From: Bombilactobacillus bombi
Lineage (GTDB): Bacteria > Bacillota > Bacilli > Lactobacillales > Lactobacillaceae
DNA length: 64,000 bases
NCBI RefSeq assembly: GCF_964340835.1
Contig: NZ_OZ204251.1
Direction: 5' to 3' (one strand)
Under the pieces are notes generated by a model. The model worked only from the letters and a program-made list of their open reading frames with translations, did not search any database and was not told where the DNA came from. A program made the translations under genes and the position numbers. Below are positions 27,021 through 35,339 of the stretch, piece after piece (the first letter of the stretch is position 1; each line of letters begins with the position of its first letter).

Positions 27021-28454
27021 GTGGCTGAAAAAGATACTGTCCAACGGAATTTAAAAACGCGTCACGTAACAATGATTGCTTTGGGGGGATGTATTGGAAC
27101 CGGATTATTCATGACTTCTGGTTCTACCATCTCTAAAGCCGGACCCGGCGGCGGTCTGGTAGCTTATATTGCTATGGGAATCATGGTTTACTTCTTAATG
27201 ACTAGTTTAGGCGAACTAGCAACTAATTTGCCTGTTTCTGGTTCATTTGCGACTTACAATGCTAAATATGTAGATCCTGCTTTAGGATTTGCGATGGGCT
27301 GGAATTATTGGTTTAATTGGGCCATTACAGTGGCTGTTGATATTTCTACAGCTGCTTTGCTGATTCAATACTGGCTGCCTAAATCGCCCGGTTGGGTTTG
27401 GAGTTTATTAGTTTTAGTTGTTATTTTTTTGATTAATGCCTTAACAGTTTCTACTTTTGGAGAGACTGAGTACTGGTTATCCATTATTAAAGTAATTACC
27501 GTTATTGTGTTTTTGATTATTGGTTTTGCTATGATTTTTGGTATTATGACTGGTCCAGCAGTGGGATTGAAAAACTTCACCTATAAAAAGGCCCCTTTTG
27601 TGGGTGGCTTACCAGCTATTATTAACGTCTTTTTAATTGCTGGATTTTCTTTTCAAGGAACAGAATTAATCGGTGTAACTGCTGGTGAATCTGAAAATCC
27701 TGAAGAAGCCGTACCAAAGGCTATCAATGATGTTTTCTGGCGGATTTTATTATTTTATATTTTATCTATTTTTGTTATTGCTGCTTTAATACCTTATACC
27801 AGTCCTAATTTGTTAAGTGCTGCTGATGGTAATATTGCTGTTTCACCATTTACCTTGGTCTTTAAACGCGCTGGTTTAGCTTTTGCTGCTAGTCTAATGA
27901 ATACAGTTGTTTTAACATCAGTTTTATCTTCCGCTAATTCTGGTGCTTATGCTTCTACCAGAATGTTATATGCACTAGCTAAGGATAACTACGCTCCCAA
28001 GATTTTCGCAAAAACTACTAAAAGTGGGATTCCCTTTTATGCACTGCTTGCTACAATTATTGTTTCCTTATTAACCTTTACGACTAGTATTTTTGGTCAA
28101 AAAATTTATATGTGGTTGGTTGCTGCTTCTGGATTAACTGGATTTATTGCTTGGGTAGGTATTGCTTTGAGCCATTACCGCTTTCGGAGAGCTTTTATTA
28201 AGCAAGGACATGATTTAAGCGAACTCAAATATCATGCCAAATTATTCCCATTGGGACCGATTATTGCATTAATTTTATGTATTATCGTTATTGGTGGCCA
28301 AAATATTGATGCCTTTATTAATTGGGATTGGCAACAAATTGGTGTTACTTATATTAGTGTACCGCTAGTTTTAATCTTGTATTTTGGTTACAAATTCAAA
28401 CACCATACTAAAATTATTCCTCTAGAAGATATTGATCTTTCTAGTGAAAAATAA
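27021..28454 (+). CDS. lysP: lysine-specific amino acid permease (APC family)
   Basis: 477 residues starting at GTG 27021 after AAGGAG. It has about 12 membrane helices. The opening HVTMIALGGCIGTGLFMTSG and the FQGTELIGVTAGESENPEEAVPKAI stretch (written as FQGTELIGVTAGE and NPEEAVPKA) are typical of the LysP/basic amino acid branch of APC permeases. Control by a lysine riboswitch supports lysine as substrate. It imports lysine with protons. Confidence 0.93.
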   Translation: MAEKDTVQRNLKTRHVTMIALGGCIGTGLFMTSGSTISKAGPGGGLVAYIAMGIMVYFLMTSLGELATNLPVSGSFATYNAKYVDPALGFAMGWNYWFNWAITVAVDISTAALLIQYWLPKSPGWVWSLLVLVVIFLINALTVSTFGETEYWLSIIKVITVIVFLIIGFAMIFGIMTGPAVGLKNFTYKKAPFVGGLPAIINVFLIAGFSFQGTELIGVTAGESENPEEAVPKAINDVFWRILLFYILSIFVIAALIPYTSPNLLSAADGNIAVSPFTLVFKRAGLAFAASLMNTVVLTSVLSSANSGAYASTRMLYALAKDNYAPKIFAKTTKSGIPFYALLATIIVSLLTFTTSIFGQKIYMWLVAASGLTGFIAWVGIALSHYRFRRAFIKQGHDLSELKYHAKLFPLGPIIALILCIIVIGGQNIDAFINWDWQQIGVTYISVPLVLILYFGYKFKHHTKIIPLEDIDLSSEK

Positions 28455-28458
28455 GTAT

Positions 28459-28498
28459 AAAAAAATAACCACTCTTCATTGAAAGTGGTTATTTTTTT
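28459..28498. terminator. bidirectional terminator between lysP and treA
   Basis: Arms AAATAACCACT / AGTGGTTATTT flanked by A and T runs, between convergent genes. Confidence 0.9.
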
Positions 28499-28502
28499 AT
28501 AC

Positions 28503-30161
28503 TTATTTGTTAATCAATAACGCAATCGCTTCGTAAGGCTGCAACTCAATATATTTAGGAACTTTCGAGATAACTTGATGATAATTATTAATTAGCACTT
28601 GCGTTGATAGCTCTTGATATTTTTGCGGCAATAAAAATTTGGTCGTTTGTCCGTAATAATTATTTAAAACTATTAAAATTTGTTTTTGATATTTGCGTAA
28701 ATAACCAAAAACTTGCGGATGGGTTAAATCTAGTGGTTCATAATCTCCCTGCGCAATGATAGCATAAGCTTTACGTAATTTAATTAATTTTTGGTAGTAA
28801 TTAAAAATTTCACCATGATCTAACTCATCAGCAACATTAATTTGTTTTTGATTAGTTGGTCGCAGCCACGGCTTCCCTGTGGTAAATCCTGAATTAGTAC
28901 TGCTATTCCAATGCATGGGTGTGCGGCTATTATCTCTAGACTTGGCTTGAATAATTGCCAGAGCTTGTTTTGGTGTTTTACCATTGTCGAGCATTTTTTG
29001 ATAAGCATTCTTTGTTTCAATATCAACATAGTCGTCAATACTTTGGTAATCAGGATTTATCATCCCAATTTCTTCGCCTTGATAAATATAAGGGGTGCCT
29101 CGCAATAAATGCATGCTAGTTGCTAACATTTCTGCCGATTTAACGCGATAATGTTGAGGGTCTCCAAAGCGATTCAAAGCCCAAGGTTGATCATGATTAT
29201 TCCAAAACAAAGCATTCCAACCACCACCATTATTCATTCCTACTTGCCATTCGTTTAATGATTGTTTTAACTGCTTAAAGTCAAAAGGAACACGTGTCCA
29301 CTTTTCTCCATTTTGGTAATCAACTTTTAAATGATGAAAAGTAAATACCATGGTTAACTCATGGCGATCTGGCCGAGTATATAAGACTGAGTTTTGAATA
29401 TCCGTAGAAGACATTTCCCCTACAGTAATAATATCTTTGTCTTGACCAAAAGTAGCCTGATTTAACTCTTGCAAATAATCTTGAACAATCGGCGTATCAG
29501 TATACATCATCTTGCTATCCATACCCTCAGGTGCATCACGCAAATCTTCATCTTTGCCGGTCACATTAATTACATCAAACCGAAAACCTTTGACGCCCTT
29601 ATTACGCCAAAAATTAACAACCTTAAATAACTCACTTCTGACTTGTGGATTATGCCAATTTAAATCTGCTTGAGATGGATCATATAGATGTAAATAATAT
29701 TTACCAGTAATCCCAAATGGAGACCAAGCAGGACCGCCAAATTTAGAAGTCCAATTATTGGGTAAACTACCATCAGGTTTAGGATCGCGCAAATAAAAAA
29801 ATTTTTGGTATTTATCATCGCCTGCAAGTGCCTTTTGAAACCATTCGTGTTGGGTGGAACAATGATTCAAAACCATATCCAACATCACACCAATATTATT
29901 TTTAGCCAATTGTTGAACCAATTCATCAAAATCAGCCATGGTACCGAATAAGGGATCAATTGCATAATAATCAGCAATATCATAGCCGTTATCATTTTGT
30001 GGAGAAACAAAAAAGGGATTGAACCAAATCATATCAATATTTAGTCGCTGTAAATATGGAATTTTAGCTATTATTCCTTTTAAATCACCAATACCATCAC
30101 CATCGCTATCATAAAACGACTTTGGATAAATTTGATAAATAACCTTATTTTTAAAATTCAT
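28503..30161 (-). CDS. treA: trehalose-6-phosphate hydrolase (GH13)
   Basis: 552 residues. It splits trehalose-6-phosphate into glucose and glucose-6-phosphate in the cytoplasm. The GH13 catalytic residues are Asp196 (GFRFDVINV), Glu249 (TVGEMSST) and Asp324 (NNHDQPW). The openings KVIYQIYPKSFYDSDGDG and FVSPQNDNGYDIADYY, the absence of a signal peptide and linkage to treR favour phosphotrehalase over oligo-1,6-glucosidase. It overlaps the end of treR by 4 bp with GGAGGA upstream, so treR-treA is one transcript. No trehalose-type (EIIBC-Glc family) PTS gene is present; a mannose-family PTS is divergent instead. Confidence 0.92.
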   Translation of the reverse strand: MNFKNKVIYQIYPKSFYDSDGDGIGDLKGIIAKIPYLQRLNIDMIWFNPFFVSPQNDNGYDIADYYAIDPLFGTMADFDELVQQLAKNNIGVMLDMVLNHCSTQHEWFQKALAGDDKYQKFFYLRDPKPDGSLPNNWTSKFGGPAWSPFGITGKYYLHLYDPSQADLNWHNPQVRSELFKVVNFWRNKGVKGFRFDVINVTGKDEDLRDAPEGMDSKMMYTDTPIVQDYLQELNQATFGQDKDIITVGEMSSTDIQNSVLYTRPDRHELTMVFTFHHLKVDYQNGEKWTRVPFDFKQLKQSLNEWQVGMNNGGGWNALFWNNHDQPWALNRFGDPQHYRVKSAEMLATSMHLLRGTPYIYQGEEIGMINPDYQSIDDYVDIETKNAYQKMLDNGKTPKQALAIIQAKSRDNSRTPMHWNSSTNSGFTTGKPWLRPTNQKQINVADELDHGEIFNYYQKLIKLRKAYAIIAQGDYEPLDLTHPQVFGYLRKYQKQILIVLNNYYGQTTKFLLPQKYQELSTQVLINNYHQVISKVPKYIELQPYEAIALLINK

Positions 30162-30892
30162 AAAACTAATCCTCCATGAGCTGATTTACGGCGAGCAAAA
30201 TCCACAAACTTAAATTTATCAGGCCGATGCATTGAAACAGTATATTGGAAAAACGATGTATCTTTTAAATAAGTTAGACTACGCACAAAAACTGCTAAAT
30301 CGGGCTGTTGCAAATGCAATTTTTCCGCAATTAATTCATCAACAGGTTCTACGGTAATCGTCTTAGTAGCATAAGCAATTTCTAAATTTAATTCTTTTTC
30401 AAAATAAGAATATAAAGACGTCTGTGCTTGCTCTTTAGTAATCGCTGGTACATATTTTTTTAATACATAATCTTCGTCAATTACAATAGGTTCGCTATCA
30501 ACCGTTCGCAAACGCCGCACAAAGATAGCAGCAGGATCTGTTAAAGCTAGCTGGTGAGCAATTGCTTGTGGTAAATTACGATTTTCTAAGGCCAATACCT
30601 GAGTAGTGGCGTTCATTTTTTGACTCAGATTCAACTCTGAAAAAGTTGTAATATCAGACACCGGAAATACAAACCGATTAATATCCAACACCATTGAACC
30701 TTTGCCTTTTATTTTTTGAATTAAACAAGCATCAATCAATTCATTCAGTGCTTTACGAATTGTTTCCCGAGAAGAACTATATAACTGTGCTAACGCTGGT
30801 TCACTTGGTAAAAAATCACCTGCTGGATATTGGCCATGTTTAATTTTATCGGTTAAATCTTGAGCAATTTGTAAGTATTTAGCAATTACCAT
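30158..30892 (-). CDS. treR: GntR-family trehalose operon repressor TreR
   Basis: 244 residues. The winged helix (LPSEPALAQLYSSSRETIRKALNEL, near 27-51) and a UTRA effector domain (from ~90; FVRRLRTVDSEPIVIDEDYV and FFQYTVSMHRPDKF) identify the HutC/TreR branch. TreR is released from DNA by trehalose-6-phosphate. Its own promoter contains an operator-like element in the spacer, and so does the divergent PTS promoter. GGAG lies 8 nt before the ATG. Confidence 0.9.
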   Translation of the reverse strand: MVIAKYLQIAQDLTDKIKHGQYPAGDFLPSEPALAQLYSSSRETIRKALNELIDACLIQKIKGKGSMVLDINRFVFPVSDITTFSELNLSQKMNATTQVLALENRNLPQAIAHQLALTDPAAIFVRRLRTVDSEPIVIDEDYVLKKYVPAITKEQAQTSLYSYFEKELNLEIAYATKTITVEPVDELIAEKLHLQQPDLAVFVRSLTYLKDTSFFQYTVSMHRPDKFKFVDFARRKSAHGGLVL

Positions 30893-30946
30893 TCAGTAAA
30901 CTCCATTTTTTAAATTTACTATTTATTATACGCCTTTTAAATCTAG

Positions 30947-30975
30947 ATTATACCATTCTTGTACGTACAGGTAAA
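30947..30975 (-). promoter_or_regulatory. treR-treA promoter with operator-like element in the spacer
   Basis: On the minus strand TTTACC (30975-30970), 17 bp, TATAAT (30952-30947). The spacer contains TGTACGTACAAGA, whose core TGTACGTACA is a perfect palindrome and resembles the TTGTATATACAA-type sites recalled for Bacillus TreR. Confidence 0.7.
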
Positions 30976-31018
30976 CGTTAATTAAAATACCTAATAAATA
31001 GATTTTATAAACTATTTA

Positions 31019-31047
31019 TTGACACATGTCTATACAAGATGTATTAT
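31019..31047 (+). promoter_or_regulatory. mannose-family PTS operon promoter with matching operator-like element
   Basis: TTGACA (31019-31024), exact 17-bp spacer, TATTAT (31042-31047). The spacer holds TGTCTATACAAGA, 10 of 13 bases identical to the element in the treR promoter, in the same orientation relative to transcription and in nearly the same position. Confidence 0.75.
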
Positions 31048-31100
31048 TAATTTATGAAACCGATATCAAAAAATATTTATGAAATAAAGGAGGATATAAA

Positions 31101-31535
31101 TTGTCAGAACAAGAGTGGGGAATAATCTTATCCAGTCACGGCAATTTGGCCAAAGAATTGTTAAAATCGGCAGAAATGATCGCTGGACCACAAAATAATG
31201 TTTTTACTATTGGATTATATCAACAAGACAGTTTAAATAGTATGATCAAAAAATATGATGATACTTATAAACAGATTAAATTAAAAAATATTTTAATTTT
31301 AACCGATTTAGATGGTGGTACACCAACAAATGCAGCAGTTCAATTTGCATTAAATAAAGAATCAATACTTGTTTTTTCTGGTTTTAATCTGCCCTTACTT
31401 CTGGAGTTATTAACCAATCGTAATGAACATTTTGAAAAATTAAAAGATCGCATACAAAAAGATTGGCAAGTAACTGTTATTGATGAAGTTAAAAAATACC
31501 AAAAATTTCAAAATGAAAATCAGGAGGATTTATAA
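31101..31535 (+). CDS. PTS system, mannose-family EIIA component
   Basis: 144 residues starting at TTG 31101 (AAGGAGG upstream). The EIIA-Man fold (PF03610) is shown by WGIILSSHGNLAKELL with phosphorylatable His13, and ILTDLDGGTPTNAAVQ. It receives phosphate from HPr and hands it to the separate EIIB encoded next. First gene of a five-gene operon (EIIA, B, C, D, IMPase), divergent from treR-treA. Confidence 0.95.
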   Translation: MSEQEWGIILSSHGNLAKELLKSAEMIAGPQNNVFTIGLYQQDSLNSMIKKYDDTYKQIKLKNILILTDLDGGTPTNAAVQFALNKESILVFSGFNLPLLLELLTNRNEHFEKLKDRIQKDWQVTVIDEVKKYQKFQNENQEDL

Positions 31536-31536
31536 A

Positions 31537-32010
31537 ATGTCTATAGAAGTAGTTAGGATTGATGACCGTTTAATTCATGGACAAGTAGCTACAACATGGA
31601 TAAATGATTATGAAATTGAACAAGTAATAATTGTTGATGATGAGGTTAATCAAGACGAAATGCGCAAAACCATGGTAGGAGTAGCCGCACCCGTAGGAGT
31701 TAAAGTACGTATATTCAGTACTGCTAGGTTTCTTGAAGTAATGCAAAAAGCAAAGATTACTAGAAAAACACTTCTTATTATGACCACACCTATTACTGCA
31801 CTAGAACTATTAGAAAATAACTTTCCAATTAAAGAAATAATTGTTGGCGGAATGCACATGATTGAAGGACGTGAAAGGATATCTAAAGCAGTAAGTATAA
31901 ACGAAAAAGAAAAAGACGCCTTCAAAAAAATTGCTGAATATGGAACAAAATTAACTGTCCAAACTGTTCCTCGTGATGAAAAAAGTGATTTGTTAAGCTT
32001 ATTACAATAA
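31537..32010 (+). CDS. PTS system, mannose/fructose/sorbose-family EIIB component
   Basis: 157 residues from ATG 31537, directly after the EIIA stop; an upstream start inside EIIA is less likely because AGGAGG lies 8 nt before this ATG. VVRIDDRLIHGQVATTW is the EIIB signature with phosphorylatable His14. The protein transfers phosphate to the incoming sugar. The gap to EIIC is 36 bp. Confidence 0.95.
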   Translation: MSIEVVRIDDRLIHGQVATTWINDYEIEQVIIVDDEVNQDEMRKTMVGVAAPVGVKVRIFSTARFLEVMQKAKITRKTLLIMTTPITALELLENNFPIKEIIVGGMHMIEGRERISKAVSINEKEKDAFKKIAEYGTKLTVQTVPRDEKSDLLSLLQ

Positions 32011-32046
32011 AGACGTACATATTATACGTTCGAAGGGAGAACTATT

Positions 32047-32856
32047 ATGTTTTTAAGAGCACTTTTATTAGCTCTATGGGGTGGATTTTGTATGCTTGAT
32101 GGTAAAGCCTGGCATTTTGGTTTTCAAAAGCCATTACTTGCTGGTACTGGCGCTGCTATAATTTGTGGTGATATTAAGCAAGGAATTATGATTGCTGCAG
32201 CACTAGAGTTAATGTGGCTTGGTACAAATAACGTTGGATTATATACACCTCCTGATATTATTGCAGGATCTATTATTGGTGTTTCTATCGGTGTACTTGC
32301 TAAGGGCGGTATTGCTACAGGAATAGCTGTCGCAATGCCATCTGCTATTTTAGTTCAGCAATTAAATATTGTTGCCCAAACTATTAACATTGGATTAGCA
32401 CATGAAGCCGATGCTGTAGCAGAAAAAGGGGATCTTTTTTCTAAAAAAATTGGTATTTTACATTGGAGTGGTGGATTAATAATGGCTCTAACCAGATTTG
32501 TACCAATTTTTATAGTAACTTTATTTGGTGTGCCGGTAGTTAACAAAATCCTAGCATTTATTCCAAAGAATGTATTAAATGGATTAAATGTATCTTCAAA
32601 ATTAGTAGCTGCTGTTGGTTTTGCAATGCTATTACGTATGCTTCTTAAAAAACGATCATGGGTATTTTTACTTATTGGATATGTATTCTGCGCGTATATA
32701 AAAGTTCCTACGTTAGGAATAGCTATGTTAGGTATCGCTATTGCTTATTTTTACGATATGATTATATCTTCAAAACAAAACGATAAAGCACCATCTACTG
32801 TTACTGCTAATGCAACTCCTTCAGAAAATAGTAATGAGGAGGACTATGACCTATGA
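32047..32856 (+). CDS. PTS system, mannose-family EIIC component
   Basis: 269 residues, strongly hydrophobic (PF03609 type), forming the sugar channel with EIID. Typical segments are ALWGGFCMLDGKAWHFGFQKP near the start and LMWLGTNNVGLYTPPDIIAGS (read as LMWLGTNNVGLY and PPDIIAGS). The C-terminal ~25 residues are polar (Ser/Thr/Asn/Glu). GAAGGGAG precedes the ATG, and the stop overlaps EIID by 4 bp. Confidence 0.93.
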   Translation: MFLRALLLALWGGFCMLDGKAWHFGFQKPLLAGTGAAIICGDIKQGIMIAAALELMWLGTNNVGLYTPPDIIAGSIIGVSIGVLAKGGIATGIAVAMPSAILVQQLNIVAQTINIGLAHEADAVAEKGDLFSKKIGILHWSGGLIMALTRFVPIFIVTLFGVPVVNKILAFIPKNVLNGLNVSSKLVAAVGFAMLLRMLLKKRSWVFLLIGYVFCAYIKVPTLGIAMLGIAIAYFYDMIISSKQNDKAPSTVTANATPSENSNEEDYDL

Positions 32857-33677
32857 GTGTAGAACAAAAAAATTTAATGAATAAAAAAGATATCCATAAA
32901 ATGTTTTGGCGTTCTCAAACATTAGGAATATCAGGAAATGCAGAAAGAGGAGGTAACCTGGGTTATTTATACTCAATGCTTCCCTTTTTAAGAAAAAAAT
33001 ACAAAGACTCACCTCTTGAAGATAGAAAACATGCTATGCAGCGTCACTTGGAATATATGATAACCCACCATGTAGCACAATTTCTTTTATTAGGAACTTC
33101 CATGGCTCTTGAAGAAAAAACTCCAGAAAATGATAAAGAAATTGTACGTAATACCAAAGTTAGTTTAATGGGACCACTAGCAGGTTTAGGAGACAGTATT
33201 TTAAGCTATACATGGTTAGCTATTTGTGGAAGTATTGGAGCTACATTAGCCAAAAATGGAAGTCTCCTAGGACCTATTGTAATGTTTATCATGATTAATG
33301 CTTTGTGGTTTCCTTTAAAATGGATTGGTTTAAAGCAAGGATATGAAAAAGGAGTTACACTCTTAAGTTCCAAAGGCAGTAAAGAATTGATTCAACGATT
33401 TTCTAATGCAGCAAATGCTATGGGTACAGTTGTAGTTGCCGCTTTAGTTGTAAGTAATGTTCAATTAAAACTTGGTTTAAAAATTAACTTAGGTAAAGGC
33501 AACGTATTAGATTTTCAATCTATGCTAGATAAGATTTTACCTAATTTACTTCCAGTTTTATTAACATTTGCTTGTTATGCATATTTAAAAAAGACTAATG
33601 GGCGCCATGTTGTTCCCTTAATCATTGGTTTGCTAGTAGTAGGAACTTTATTATATATGGGTGGTATTATTGCTTAA
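32853..33677 (+). CDS. PTS system, mannose-family EIID component
   Basis: 274 residues (PF03613). It begins KDIHKMFWRSQTLGIS and contains RHLEYMITHH, LMGPLAGLGDSILSYTW and ending helices VVPLIIGLLVVGTLLYMGG. It forms the membrane complex with EIIC. Its ATG overlaps the EIIC stop (translational coupling), and its stop is 16 bp before the ATG of the IMPase-family gene. Confidence 0.95.
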   Translation: MSVEQKNLMNKKDIHKMFWRSQTLGISGNAERGGNLGYLYSMLPFLRKKYKDSPLEDRKHAMQRHLEYMITHHVAQFLLLGTSMALEEKTPENDKEIVRNTKVSLMGPLAGLGDSILSYTWLAICGSIGATLAKNGSLLGPIVMFIMINALWFPLKWIGLKQGYEKGVTLLSSKGSKELIQRFSNAANAMGTVVVAALVVSNVQLKLGLKINLGKGNVLDFQSMLDKILPNLLPVLLTFACYAYLKKTNGRHVVPLIIGLLVVGTLLYMGGIIA

Positions 33678-33693
33678 TAAGGGAGACAGTAAG

Positions 33694-34476
33694 ATGGATT
33701 TATACAAAACAGACTTCTTTGCAAGATTAATTGTTACTGAAGCTGGCAAAATAGTAAGAGAAAAAATACAACAAAAATTAGATATTAACACTAAGAAAAA
33801 TGCTCACGATTTTGTTACTAATATAGACAAAACAGTAGAACAGTTCCTAACTTCTCAAATATTAAAGTATTTTCCAAATGCTAACATAATTAGCGAAGAA
33901 GGATATGGCAACAGCAACAGTCTTTCACAAAACGAAATTACATGGGTTATTGATCCTATTGATGGAACATCAGATTTAGTATATTTAAAAAAAGATTTTG
34001 CTGTAGTTTTAAGTGTTTACGAATATAATAAGGGCAAAATAGTATATATCAATGATGTTATGAATAATAAATTATATCATTCTTTAGATGGATATGGTTG
34101 TTTTGAAAGCGACATCAAATTTGAAACACGTCCACAAAGGCCATTAATTGATAGTGCTATATTTAGTAGATTTGATTTTTTAGATGTTAACAGATCTCAT
34201 TCTAGTGATTTAATACGTAAGGCTCGTTCTTTAGCTTCAATGAGTTGTGCATCCCTTGGTATGGTTGCATTAGCTAAAGGTGAAGTAGATGGTATGATAA
34301 ATAAAGGAAATATGAAACCTTGGGACATTTTACCGGGAATGGCGTTTGCTAAAGAAGCAAATGTAAAATTTTTAACTACTCAAGGTAAAGAATATAATTA
34401 TAGTTCAAACGATGATATAATTGCAGCTGGCAATGGATTAATTGAAGAAATGCTCAACATAACAAAAAATAATTAA
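33694..34476 (+). CDS. inositol-monophosphatase-family phosphatase in a PTS operon
   Basis: 260 residues from ATG 33694 (AAGGGAG 8 nt upstream). The Li-sensitive phosphatase metal site is visible: Glu68/Glu69 (ISEEGYG), Asp87 and Asp90 (VIDPIDGTSD) and a C-terminal PWDILPG. Family members hydrolyse inositol-1-phosphate, 3'-phosphoadenosine-5'-phosphate or sugar phosphates. Last gene of the mannose-family PTS operon, so a role in dephosphorylating the imported sugar phosphate or a derivative is inferred, not shown. A terminator follows. Confidence 0.85.
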   Translation: MDLYKTDFFARLIVTEAGKIVREKIQQKLDINTKKNAHDFVTNIDKTVEQFLTSQILKYFPNANIISEEGYGNSNSLSQNEITWVIDPIDGTSDLVYLKKDFAVVLSVYEYNKGKIVYINDVMNNKLYHSLDGYGCFESDIKFETRPQRPLIDSAIFSRFDFLDVNRSHSSDLIRKARSLASMSCASLGMVALAKGEVDGMINKGNMKPWDILPGMAFAKEANVKFLTTQGKEYNYSSNDDIIAAGNGLIEEMLNITKNN

Positions 34477-34482
34477 TTTCTG

Positions 34483-34512
34483 GTCTTGTCTTAAATTGGC
34501 AAGGCTTTTTCT
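34483..34512 (+). terminator. terminator of the mannose-family PTS operon
   Basis: GTCTTGTC / GGCAAGGC stem (two G-U pairs), 7-nt loop, T-rich run. Confidence 0.7.
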
Positions 34513-34579
34513 TTGTAATTTAATGAGAATATGATTTAATGAAATCAATGATTTCTTAGTTTAATATGGAGGTAATTAT

Positions 34580-35278
34580 ATGCCAGTTATGGAACAAACC
34601 AAAGATGGTGCCTTAGCTAAATTTACATCCCTTGTTTATTTGTATACAGGTTTAGGCGTTGCCTTTTGGTTGTTGTCAGCTTTTGCTCTTGCTAAAAATC
34701 AAGCGTTCTCTATGCCCATCTTAATGTGGGGCGCTCAACATCGTTTATTAGCTACGGTTTTAGCAATTGCTATCCCAATCGGTTTACTCTATTTGTGTCA
34801 GTCCTTAGCCCAACGTTCTTATTTTTTAACATTTGTCTGTTATATAGCTTTCTTAGCGTCCTTTTCCATTACAGGTATGCCGATTTTCTTTGCTTATTCT
34901 GCTAAAAGCATTGTACAAGCAACAAGCATGACGGCAATTGCTTTCATAGTAATGGCAGGATATGGCTACTTTACAAGGACAAACTTGATGACTTGGAGTA
35001 AAACCTTAATGATTGGCCTGATTGCAGTGATTGTGGTTTCTATTTTAAATTTAATTTTATTTAAAAGTTCACTAGCAATGCTAATTGTTAATGCGATTAC
35101 CATGATTTTATTTCTTGGATTTATTGCTTTTGATTCACAAAATCTGAAACAAATTTATCAACAAAATCAAGGAGCCAATTTAGGTGCAATTGCTTTAATT
35201 GCTTCCATCAATTTGGTGCTCGATTTTATTAATCTTTTGCTCAGTCTTTTGTCTATCTTTGGTAATAATGACAATTAA
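34580..35278 (+). CDS. Bax inhibitor-1 family membrane protein
   Basis: 232 residues with seven hydrophobic helices. The pattern GMPIFFAYSAKSIVQATSMTA and FIAFDSQNLKQIYQ matches the BI-1/YccA/YetJ family, whose Bacillus member YetJ leaks calcium in a pH-dependent way. The conserved helix-6/7 Asp (FDSQ) is retained, and the protein ends in the usual short polar tail. Single-gene unit with its own Shine-Dalgarno (GGAGG) and terminator. Confidence 0.85.
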   Translation: MPVMEQTKDGALAKFTSLVYLYTGLGVAFWLLSAFALAKNQAFSMPILMWGAQHRLLATVLAIAIPIGLLYLCQSLAQRSYFLTFVCYIAFLASFSITGMPIFFAYSAKSIVQATSMTAIAFIVMAGYGYFTRTNLMTWSKTLMIGLIAVIVVSILNLILFKSSLAMLIVNAITMILFLGFIAFDSQNLKQIYQQNQGANLGAIALIASINLVLDFINLLLSLLSIFGNNDN

Positions 35279-35293
35279 GATCAAATTATATCG

Positions 35294-35320
35294 CTGCTCC
35301 TTTTAGAGGAGCAGTTTTTT
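35294..35320 (+). terminator. terminator after the Bax-inhibitor-1 gene
   Basis: GCTGCTCC / GGAGCAG stem followed by six T; ends 20 bp before the next start codon, with the AGGAGG of the next gene directly after it. Confidence 0.85.
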
Positions 35321-35339
35321 ATTTTTAGGAGGAATTATT

